Source: JBHGBM01 sp041946965
GTDB lineage: Bacteria > Acidobacteriota > Terriglobia > Bryobacterales > Bryobacteraceae
Assembly (NCBI GenBank): GCA_041946965.1
Contig: JBHGBM010000135.1
Location: forward strand, 1 to 8,196
Length of the DNA: 8,196 nucleotides
Reading direction: 5' to 3'
Both the position numbers and the translations under genes were made by a program. Below, piece after piece: positions 1-6,036 of the stretch. The notes under the pieces are model-generated. The model did no database searches, was not told the DNA's origin, and saw only the letters and a program-made list of their open reading frames with translations. Positions within the stretch are counted from its first letter, which is position 1, and every line of letters starts with the position of its first letter.

Positions 1-363
1 ACCGAGGTCAAGAGCGAGAACGCCATCGACCGCATCACCTCGCAGGCCAACCCGCGCACGCTCGAACGCGTGCCTGCGGGCGCGACCTTCCGCGTGCGCC
101 TGGTGATGGACGTGCTCTGTCCGGAGGACGCGCCGCTGTTCGCGCGCGTGCTCGAGGGCCTGCGGCTGCTGGAAGACGATTCGCTCGGCGGCGGCGGCTC
201 GCGCGGCAGCGGCCGCGTGCGTTTCGCCAACCTCAAGCTGGTGTGGCGCGGGCGCGATTACTACGCTTCCGGCGCGGCGCCCAAGGAACTCGGCGCCGGC
301 GCCGACCTCGGTGCGTTGCAGGCCGCCTACCAGCAAGCCGGCAGCGGATTCCTCGAAGCGTGA
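1..363 (+). CDS. csm3: Type III-A CRISPR effector protein Csm3, C-terminal part (5' truncated)
   Basis: The open frame runs from base 1 to a TGA at 361-363 and gives 120 residues. This is roughly the C-terminal half of Csm3, which is usually about 210-250 residues. It opens on the conserved Csm3 block TEVKSENAIDRIT (1-13), followed by ANPR (16-19) and ERVPAG (22-27), and then the RAMP glycine-rich loop SLGGGGSRGSGRV (61-73). In the family, Csm3 is the repeated backbone (Cas7-type) subunit that binds the crRNA and cuts target RNA every 6 nt using an aspartate in its N-terminal part. That residue lies outside the window, so activity cannot be judged here. The TGA shares its last A with the ATG of csm4. 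Csm3 is preferred over the related Cmr4 because csm4 and csm5 follow directly in the usual III-A order. Confidence 0.93.
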   Translation, partial: TEVKSENAIDRITSQANPRTLERVPAGATFRVRLVMDVLCPEDAPLFARVLEGLRLLEDDSLGGGGSRGSGRVRFANLKLVWRGRDYYASGAAPKELGAGADLGALQAAYQQAGSGFLEA

Positions 364-1382
364 TGAACCCCGCCCTGGCAGTCAAGCTGCGCCCCGCCGG
401 GCCGTGGCGCTCCGGTCCGGATTCCGGCGCGCGCAACCAGGTGGATGCCCTCTACCACAGCGACACGCTGTTCGCCGCGGTCACCTCCGCGATGACGCAG
501 ATGGGACTGCTCGAAGAGTGGCTGGCGGACACCGTCACGGGCGAGCACGCTCCCGCTTTGCGCTTCAGTTCGTGTTTCCCTTTCGCCGGCGACATCCTGT
601 TCGTGGCGCCGCCGCGGACGTTATGGCCGCCGCCCGCCAGCGCGCTCGCCGTCACGCGCGTGCGCTGGAAAAGCGCGCGGTTCGTGCCTCGGGAAGTGGT
701 GGTCGAGCTGGCCGCCGGCCAGCCTCCCGACGAGGCCCGCTGGTGCGTGGACGGCCCCAGCGAATGCCTGATGGAGGTGGGACACGCGGGTCCCTTCCGC
801 ACCGCCGTACGGTCCAACGCCGCGGTGGACCGGCTGTCCGGTTCTTCGGAGCGGCACAGCACGGCCTGCCTGGAATTCCGTGAAGGCGCGGGCTTGTGGG
901 CGCTGGTTTCGTTCGCTGATGACGAGCAACGCGAGCGCTGGTCCGGCCGGGTACGCGCGGCTTTCCGGCTGCTGGCCGACTCCGGTTTTGGCGGCGAACG
1001 TTCCCGCGGCTGGGGCCGCGCGGAAGATCCCGAGTTCCTCGAGGGCACGCTGCCGGACCTGGTGCTGCCCGCGGCGGCCCAGGAACCCGCGCCGGACAAC
1101 GCGCGGTGGCTGCTTTCGCTCTACGCACCCGCGGCCACGGACGAAGTGGACTGGACGCGCGGCGCCTACGGCCTGGTGGTGCGCGGCGGCCGCGTGGAGA
1201 GCCCGGCCGGGCACGGCGCTCTCAAGAAGGAACTCCGGATGATTTGCGAGGGCTCCGTGCTGGTGGGCGCCGCAGCGCTGCGCGGCAGCGCGCCCGATGT
1301 GGCGCCGGACGGCTTTCCGCACCCGGTCTACCGGGCGGGTTACGCCCTGAGCATCCCCCTGCCCGCGCAGGTGACCGCATGA
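363..1382 (+). CDS. csm4: Type III-A CRISPR effector protein Csm4
   Basis: The protein has 339 residues, close to the usual Csm4 length. Csm4 is the Cas5-type RAMP subunit that caps the 5' handle of the crRNA and contacts Cas10 in the Csm complex. Visible signatures are HSDTLFAAV (32-40) near the N-terminus, a glycine-rich RAMP loop DSGFGGERSRGWGRA (206-220), a late LKKELRMICEGSVL block (287-300) and the C-terminal HPVYRAGYALSIPL stretch typical of Csm4. The ATG at 363 is chosen because it overlaps the csm3 stop by one base (TGATG). The frame stays open back to 243, but that extension would lie inside csm3 and reads as arginine-rich shadow sequence. No strong Shine-Dalgarno sequence precedes the ATG, which fits coupling to csm3 translation. 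The 3' end overlaps csm5 by four bases. Confidence 0.93.
   Translation: MNPALAVKLRPAGPWRSGPDSGARNQVDALYHSDTLFAAVTSAMTQMGLLEEWLADTVTGEHAPALRFSSCFPFAGDILFVAPPRTLWPPPASALAVTRVRWKSARFVPREVVVELAAGQPPDEARWCVDGPSECLMEVGHAGPFRTAVRSNAAVDRLSGSSERHSTACLEFREGAGLWALVSFADDEQRERWSGRVRAAFRLLADSGFGGERSRGWGRAEDPEFLEGTLPDLVLPAAAQEPAPDNARWLLSLYAPAATDEVDWTRGAYGLVVRGGRVESPAGHGALKKELRMICEGSVLVGAAALRGSAPDVAPDGFPHPVYRAGYALSIPLPAQVTA
1369..1373 (+). promoter_or_regulatory. Ribosome binding site of csm5
   Basis: AGGTG lies inside the 3' end of csm4, five bases before the csm5 ATG at 1379. It supports that start together with the ATGA overlap. Confidence 0.5.
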
Positions 1383-2524
1383 AATACCGCCTGACCTGTC
1401 TCACGCCCCTGCTGGTAGGCGACGGCCGCAAGCTCGCGCCCATCGATTACATGGTCTGGAAGGACCAGGTCAACGTGCTGGACCAGCGCCGCATTTTCAA
1501 GCTGCTCTCGCGCGGTCCGCGGCTGGAAGGATATCTCGCGCAGTTGAAGCGCGCCGACAAACTGGATTTCGCCTCCTGGGGCGGCTTCGCGCAGAATTTC
1601 GCGGGCCGCCGCATCCCGTTCGAAAACGCCGCCTACTCGAATTACTGGAACCGGGCCATCGGCGACAGCTTGCACATCCCTACGTTCGCGGCCGGGGCTT
1701 CGGGGCCTTACCTGCCCGGGGCCGCGGTGAAGGGCGCGCTGCGCACGGGCATGCTGTTTGTCAACTGGAAGGAGGGCATGCTGCGGGAGGCGGCGGCCCG
1801 CGCCACCGGAGAACGCGCCCCGCGGCGGCCCGCGGAACTTGTGGAGGAGCAGGCCATGGGGCCCTCCGGCACCAACCGCATGCGCCTGGTGAGCGTGGGC
1901 GATTCGGCAACGGCGCCGGTTTCGGCCTTCAAGGTGTATCTGCTGCGGGTCTCTACGCTGTTGCCGCGCGCTTCCGGATACGCGCTCGGGTGGAAGCAGA
2001 GCCCGCGCGGAAACGTGGAGGGCAACCGCCCGGAAGAGGGAACGCCCTGGTTCGCCGAAATGGCCGTTCCCGGAACCGTCTTCGAGGGCGATTGGGACGA
2101 GAACGCGTTCTTCCTCCAGCCCGAGGTGCGGCGGGTGGCGCGCTGGCCGGAAAGCTACGGCCGCGCGCGGGTGTTCGAGGCCGCCAACGACTACGCCGCC
2201 GGGTTGCTGGCGGTGCAGAAGAAGTACGCCGAGTGGACCGGCATGGAACTGTTGCGCGCCCACCTGGAGGCCCTGGAGCAGCGCGTGGGCGAAGCGCGGC
2301 AGGCCGGCGCCTGCGTGGTTTCGCTCGGATGGGGCGCAGGACTCCTCGGCAAGAGCGCCTGGCTGGATACGGCCAACGCGGACTACCGCCAGATTCTCCA
2401 GCAGCTTTCGCTGTACGGCCGCGCGCTGACGTCGAACCTGCCGTTTCCAAAGACGCGCCGCATCGTGTTCCTCAACAACAAGCCCGCCACGCTGCCCGGC
2501 TGGGCGCAGATCGAAATCGGTTAG
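1379..2524 (+). CDS. csm5: Type III-A CRISPR effector protein Csm5
   Basis: The protein has 381 residues, a normal Csm5 length. Csm5 is a RAMP protein at the 3' end of the crRNA in the Csm complex. In studied systems it is needed for crRNA 3' maturation, partly by recruiting host nucleases. Signatures seen are the N-terminal LTPLLVGDG (8-16), IDYMVW (22-27), the glycine-rich RAMP block YLPGAAVKGALRTG (111-124), LGWGAGLLGKS (316-326), FPKTRRIVF (356-364) and a closing LPGWAQIEI (372-380). These are characteristic of Csm5 and distinguish it from Csm3 and Csm4. The ATG overlaps the csm4 stop (ATGA, 1379-1382) and has an AGGTG five bases upstream. It is the last recognisable cas gene here. No Csm6-like ring-nuclease or CARF/HEPN gene follows in the window. 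Confidence 0.93.
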   Translation: MKYRLTCLTPLLVGDGRKLAPIDYMVWKDQVNVLDQRRIFKLLSRGPRLEGYLAQLKRADKLDFASWGGFAQNFAGRRIPFENAAYSNYWNRAIGDSLHIPTFAAGASGPYLPGAAVKGALRTGMLFVNWKEGMLREAAARATGERAPRRPAELVEEQAMGPSGTNRMRLVSVGDSATAPVSAFKVYLLRVSTLLPRASGYALGWKQSPRGNVEGNRPEEGTPWFAEMAVPGTVFEGDWDENAFFLQPEVRRVARWPESYGRARVFEAANDYAAGLLAVQKKYAEWTGMELLRAHLEALEQRVGEARQAGACVVSLGWGAGLLGKSAWLDTANADYRQILQQLSLYGRALTSNLPFPKTRRIVFLNNKPATLPGWAQIEIG

Positions 2525-2535
2525 AATCTTCTGAC

Positions 2536-2991
2536 ATGGGATCGACGGCTGCTTCCCCCGCGCAGGGTGCGCCGCGGCGCCGCCGCAGGCGCAAACATAC
2601 GCGGCGCATGGTGCTGGCCGTAATCCTGTTGTGCGCGCTGGTGATCCTGGCGATACCCGCCGCCCGGTATCTGGGGCTGATCGGCCGGCCGCGCGAGACC
2701 GCCTCCGCCGGCCCGGTGCGCCAGTTCGACCTGGTGCTTGCGGAAGCCTCGCTCACGGGTGAAGGTCCCTCGCGCCATATCGCGGGCACGGTGCGAAACA
2801 ATTCCGATTCGTCCTACGAGGACGTGGAGGTTTCTTTCACGGTGCGAGACTGGCGTGCAGCGGCGCTGGGCACGATGGTAGCCAGGGTGAAATCGTTGGG
2901 TCCGAGAAGCACGGCGGTGTTCCGGAGCGAGCCGGCTCCGGAGGGCGCCGTGCGCATCGCGCTGCGGGAGGTCACGGGAACCCCGCGGTAG
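2536..2991 (+). CDS. Small single-pass membrane protein with FxLYD-like outer domain
   Basis: The protein has 151 residues. The N-terminal tail carries a run of arginines and lysine (R14-K20), then one hydrophobic helix at about 25-43 (starting MVLAVILLCALVILAI). By the positive-inside rule the tail is cytosolic and the remaining ~105 residues are outside. That outer part (about 63-150) looks like an FxLYD-type beta domain: it has IAGTVRNNS (82-90), VEVSFTVRD (97-105, matching the F-x-[LV]-x-D core) and LGPRSTAVF (121-129). Such domains are found in many exported proteins and have no fixed catalytic role. The gene starts 11 nt after csm5 on the same strand, so it may be co-transcribed with the CRISPR genes, but it lacks any known CRISPR domain. 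There is no convincing ribosome binding site. The membrane topology is well supported; the fold is a moderate call and the function is unknown. Confidence 0.75.
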   Translation: MGSTAASPAQGAPRRRRRRKHTRRMVLAVILLCALVILAIPAARYLGLIGRPRETASAGPVRQFDLVLAEASLTGEGPSRHIAGTVRNNSDSSYEDVEVSFTVRDWRAAALGTMVARVKSLGPRSTAVFRSEPAPEGAVRIALREVTGTPR

Positions 2992-3000
2992 CGTACGCTT

Positions 3001-3414
3001 CTACCCGGCCCCGAGCGCCTTTGCGGCTTTCCGGACGTCTTCGGGCTTCACCCACAGCAGACCGCCGTAGCGGTTCTCGCCGGCGCAAACGGCCTGCATC
3101 GACGTGACGTTGATACCCGCCTCCGCCAGTTTGCGCGCGATCGCGGCCACGGCGCCCACCCGATCCTCGCCCTGCACCATGAAAGCGGTCTTCTTCCGGC
3201 CCACATCCAGTCCCGCCTTTTTGGCGGCCCTTACGAAGGCCGGCCCGTCCGCCGCCACGAAATCCAGTTGCGCTTTGCGCCCTTCCGGGAAACCTGAGAA
3301 GGCCACCAGGTTCACGCCGGCCTGTTCCAGCGCCGTAAGTATTCTCGCGGCCTCGCCCGGCTTGTCGGACACGATCGTGGAATAATAATCGACCCGGGTG
3401 ATTTGCTCTGCCAC
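3001..3414 (-). CDS. Stand-alone tandem ACT-domain protein
   Basis: The protein has 137 residues and is built from two ACT-like halves with no catalytic domain. The first (about 8-66) has the turn DKPGEAARIL (17-26) followed by AGVNLVAFSG (32-41). The second (about 76-135) has EDRVGAVAAIARKL (83-96) followed by AGINVTSMQAV (99-109). ACT domains bind amino acids or similar small ligands at dimer interfaces and usually control enzymes or transcription factors. A free-standing pair suggests a sensor or a partner subunit. The GTG start at 3414 is chosen because a near-perfect AGGAGG lies seven bases upstream. The longer open frame to 3786 would run back through the divergent amidase gene. Its 3' end converges on the membrane protein gene with only nine bases between stop codons. 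The ligand and partner cannot be told from sequence. Confidence 0.88.
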   Translation of the reverse strand: MAEQITRVDYYSTIVSDKPGEAARILTALEQAGVNLVAFSGFPEGRKAQLDFVAADGPAFVRAAKKAGLDVGRKKTAFMVQGEDRVGAVAAIARKLAEAGINVTSMQAVCAGENRYGGLLWVKPEDVRKAAKALGAG

Positions 3415-3421
3415 TTGCGAA

Positions 3422-3427
3422 CCTCCT
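3422..3427 (-). promoter_or_regulatory. Ribosome binding site fixing the GTG start of the ACT protein
   Basis: Read on the minus strand this is AGGAGG, seven bases before the GTG at 3414. It is the strongest Shine-Dalgarno match in the window and decides the start codon. Confidence 0.8.
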
Positions 3428-3433
3428 GGTGGG

Positions 3434-3462
3434 ATTGTACAGCAACCGCTTACGCCGTTGAA
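3434..3462 (-). promoter_or_regulatory. Possible promoter of the ACT-domain gene
   Basis: On the minus strand a TACAAT (-10, + strand 3434-3439, five of six matches) follows TTCAAC (-35, + strand 3457-3462, three of six) with a 17-base spacer. The start of transcription would fall just before the ribosome binding site and give a very short leader. The -10 is good and the -35 is weak. The call assumes a sigma70-like consensus holds in this host. Confidence 0.4.
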
Positions 3463-3486
3463 CCCGCTCCCGGGCGTTACCATAGC
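3458..3486 (+). promoter_or_regulatory. Weak candidate promoter of the amidase operon
   Basis: TTGAAC (3458-3463, four of six) and CATAGC (3481-3486, three of six) are separated by 17 bases. The -35 falls on the same GTTGAAC heptamer as the -35 of the opposing ACT promoter. The ATG is only four bases after the -10, so a transcript from here would be leaderless or nearly so. This would agree with the lack of a Shine-Dalgarno sequence before the amidase. The match is poor and could be chance. Confidence 0.2.
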
Positions 3487-3489
3487 CGC

Positions 3490-4899
3490 ATGGATCTTTG
3501 TCTCGAGCCGGCTGCGTCGCTCGCCGGACTCATGCGGAAGAAGAAGCTGTCGGCGAGGGAGGTATTGGACGCGCACCTCCAGCGGATTGACCGCGTGAAT
3601 CCGAGAGTCAACGCCATCGTAACGCTGGCGCCCGATCAGGCATTGGCGAAGGCGAAACTCTGCGATGAAGCGGCCGCTCGCGGGCGATTCCTGGGACGTC
3701 TGCACGGGCTGCCGGTGGCCCACAAGGATCTGCACGACACCAAGGGCATCCGCACGACGTACGGGTCGCCGATCTTCAAAGATCACGTGCCGGACACCGA
3801 CACCCTGATCGTGCAGCGCATCCGCGAGGCCGGCGCCGTGACTTTGGGCAAGACCAACACGCCGGAGTTCGGCGCGGGCTCCCAGACGTTCAACCCGGTC
3901 TTTGGCGCCACCCGGAATCCGTATGATCTGTCCAAGACCTGCGGCGGATCGAGCGGCGGCGCCGCGGCCGCCCTGGCTTGCGGCATGGTTCCGATCGCCG
4001 ATGGCAGCGATACCGGCGGATCACTCCGCAATCCGGCGAGTTTCTGCGGCGTGGTAGGATTTCGCCCGTCGCCGGGACGCGTGCCCGAGGCGCCGGGCGG
4101 CTCGGCCTGGAGTACGATCAGCGTGGCGGGACCGATGGCGCGCAGCGTCGCCGACTGCGCATTCTTCCTGAGCGCGATCGCCGGGCCGGACGAGCGCGCG
4201 CCGCTCTCGATTCACGAAGACGGCGCACGTTTCGCCAGGCCCTTGGGGCGCGATTTCAAGGGCGTGCGGATCGCATGGTTTAAGGACCTGGGAGGCGTTC
4301 CGTTCGACCGCCGGATCCGCGATGCCGTGAATGCGCAGAGGCAGGTGTTCGAGTCCCTGGGCTGCATCGCGGAGGAGGCAGAGCCGGATTTTGAGGGCGC
4401 GGATGAAGCGTTCCGCGTGCTGCGGGCGCTCGCCTTCTACCAGCAGCACGCGGAGAAGGCGGCGCAACATCGAGCACAAATTAAAGCGACCGTTCTCGAA
4501 GAAGTGGACCGTGGAGCGAAGCTGACGGGTCCGGAAATCGCCCGGGCGGACGCACTGCGATCGGCGCTCTACCGGCGCGCCGGCGAGTTCTTCCGAAAGT
4601 ACGAATTCTTTATCCTACCGGTGACGCAGGTGCCCCCGTTCGACATCGACTTGCCCTACGTGACGGAAATCGAAGGCCGGAGGTTGGGCAACTATATCGA
4701 CTGGATGCGGTCCTGCTATTACATTTCCGTGCTGCACAATCCGGCAATTTCCGTGCCCGCCGGGTTCACGGCGGAAGGACTGCCGGTAGGTTTGCAAATC
4801 GCCGGCCGGCACCACGATGATTGGGGCGTGCTCCAGATGGCGCATGCGTTTGAACTGGCGTCAGGGGTCCGCCGGCCGCCGCCGATAGTGTATCCTTGA
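3490..4899 (+). CDS. Amidase-signature family hydrolase
   Basis: The protein has 469 residues, normal for the family, whose members hydrolyse carboxamides to acid and ammonia in the cytoplasm. The Ser-cisSer-Lys triad is complete: Lys79 in VAHKD, the cis-serine Ser154 in CGGSSGGAAAA (151-161) and the nucleophile Ser178 in DGSDTGGSLRNPA (171-183). The 24-residue gap between the serines is the usual one. The C-terminal block has the typical PAISVPAGF and GLPVGLQIAG. There is no signal peptide. It is unlikely to be GatA, because no gatB or gatC is nearby. The ATG at 3490 is the first methionine after the divergent intergenic region; the frame is open upstream to 3403 but there overlaps the ACT gene. 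No ribosome binding site is visible. It leads an operon with a transporter and an acyl-CoA synthetase, so a small amide whose acid is then CoA-activated is a plausible substrate (inference). Confidence 0.92.
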   Translation: MDLCLEPAASLAGLMRKKKLSAREVLDAHLQRIDRVNPRVNAIVTLAPDQALAKAKLCDEAAARGRFLGRLHGLPVAHKDLHDTKGIRTTYGSPIFKDHVPDTDTLIVQRIREAGAVTLGKTNTPEFGAGSQTFNPVFGATRNPYDLSKTCGGSSGGAAAALACGMVPIADGSDTGGSLRNPASFCGVVGFRPSPGRVPEAPGGSAWSTISVAGPMARSVADCAFFLSAIAGPDERAPLSIHEDGARFARPLGRDFKGVRIAWFKDLGGVPFDRRIRDAVNAQRQVFESLGCIAEEAEPDFEGADEAFRVLRALAFYQQHAEKAAQHRAQIKATVLEEVDRGAKLTGPEIARADALRSALYRRAGEFFRKYEFFILPVTQVPPFDIDLPYVTEIEGRRLGNYIDWMRSCYYISVLHNPAISVPAGFTAEGLPVGLQIAGRHHDDWGVLQMAHAFELASGVRRPPPIVYP

Positions 4900-4902
4900 C
4901 AC

Positions 4903-6036
4903 TTGCACCGGCGGGCGCTCATCTCCGTGTGCGCGGCGGGGTTCGCGTTTTCGGCCAACTACACCAACCATGCCCCGATGGTGGGAGCGCTGCGCTCTGA
5001 GTTCGGTTTCAATCAGGCCGCCGCGGGCTTGCTGACCACGGGCATTTTCCTCACCCACGCGCTGATGCAGGTGCCGGGCGGACGCCTCGCGGACCGCTTC
5101 GGCGCCGCGCGCGTGCTGGCGGCGGCGCTGGCCTGGGTAGCGATCGCCAATATTGCCATTGCCTTTGCGGGCGCTTACTGGCAACTGCTTCTGTGGAAGG
5201 TGATCGCGGGCATCGGCACGGGCACCTCTTTCACCGCGGGGGCGCGTTATACGGTGTCGCTGTTTGCCGGCCGGGAGTTGCATGTCGCACAGGGGCTTTT
5301 CGGCGGCTCCGTTGTCCTGGGCTCCGGGTTCGTGATCTTCGCCGTGCCGCAATTGCTCGGCGCGCTGGGGTGGCGGGGGGCATTTCTGGCCTCGGCGGCT
5401 CTGGCGGCGGCGGTCTGGATGCTGTGGATCGCGGCGGCGCCGCCGGTGGTGCGCGCCGCGCGCCCGGCGGGGAGCTTCAGCGGCATGCTCGGGCGGCGGG
5501 ATCTCTGGCTGCTGGGGCTTGTGCAGATGGCCTCTTTCGGGCTGGTCATCGTGGTGGGCGCGTGGATCACCACGTTGCTGAGCCGCGGCTTCCACATGGA
5601 ACTGCGGGCCGCCGGGTTGCTCGGCTCCGCGGTGTTGCTGCTCGGCATCGTGACCCGTCCCTCCGGCGGCTGGCTGTTGCGGCGCATGCGCCTGGGCACG
5701 CTGGTGCGCTCGGCGCTGCTGCTGAACGCGGCGGCCTGCGCGGCGATGGCCTGGGGAGGTTCGCTGGGCGTCACATTGGCCGCCGTGGCGGCCTTGGGAA
5801 TCGGTTGCGGGCTGCCGTACGCCGGAATCTTCAACCGTGCGGCGGCGCTCTTCCCGGAACGCGCGGGGGCCGCCATGGGGCTGGTGAACATGGTGGGCAT
5901 CGTGATGATCCTGCTGGGCGCTCCCGCGGTGGGTTACTTGGCCGACTGGACAGGCGACTTCCGGTCCAGCTTCCTTGCGCTGGGCGGTTTCGCCGCGATC
6001 GCCGCGGCGGCCTCGGCGGCGATACGGGAAAAATGA
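4903..6036 (+). CDS. Major facilitator superfamily transporter, probable small-anion importer
   Basis: The protein has 377 residues and is almost wholly hydrophobic, with the alternating helices expected for about 12 membrane spans. The MFS motif A between helices 2 and 3 is clear (GGRLADRFGAARV, 59-71), and a degenerate second copy lies in the middle (RPSGGWLLRRMR, about 252-263). The general look resembles the NarK/CynX-type MFS groups that move small anions, but the substrate cannot be assigned. The start is a TTG three bases after the amidase stop, with no Shine-Dalgarno match, so translation is probably coupled to the amidase. An in-frame GTG at 4927 would cut into the first helix and is less likely. 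The stop overlaps the next gene (ATGA). Its place between an amidase and an acid-CoA ligase suggests it imports the amide or the acid. Confidence 0.88.
   Translation: MHRRALISVCAAGFAFSANYTNHAPMVGALRSEFGFNQAAAGLLTTGIFLTHALMQVPGGRLADRFGAARVLAAALAWVAIANIAIAFAGAYWQLLLWKVIAGIGTGTSFTAGARYTVSLFAGRELHVAQGLFGGSVVLGSGFVIFAVPQLLGALGWRGAFLASAALAAAVWMLWIAAAPPVVRAARPAGSFSGMLGRRDLWLLGLVQMASFGLVIVVGAWITTLLSRGFHMELRAAGLLGSAVLLLGIVTRPSGGWLLRRMRLGTLVRSALLLNAAACAAMAWGGSLGVTLAAVAALGIGCGLPYAGIFNRAAALFPERAGAAMGLVNMVGIVMILLGAPAVGYLADWTGDFRSSFLALGGFAAIAAAASAAIREK

Noticed and set aside
243..362. In-frame upstream extension of csm4
   Set aside because: It lies wholly within csm3, is arginine-rich shadow sequence, and Csm4 homology begins at the ATG at 363, which has the typical stop/start overlap.
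2987..3005. Inverted repeat GGTAG...CTACC around an AGCGTACGCT palindrome between the two convergent stop codons, as a possible shared terminator
   Set aside because: The stem is only five base pairs, includes both TAG stop codons by coincidence of convergent genes, and has no T-run on either strand.
4896..4924. Perfect TTGACA (-35) at the end of the amidase gene as an internal promoter for the transporter
   Set aside because: No -10-like hexamer occurs 16-18 bases downstream (TCATCT at 17), and the gene spacing is that of a single operon.
5193..6032. Long open frame continuing upstream of the acyl-CoA synthetase, as a larger fusion protein
   Set aside because: The extension is an arginine/glycine-rich out-of-frame reading of the transporter gene; ligase homology begins at the ATG at 6033.
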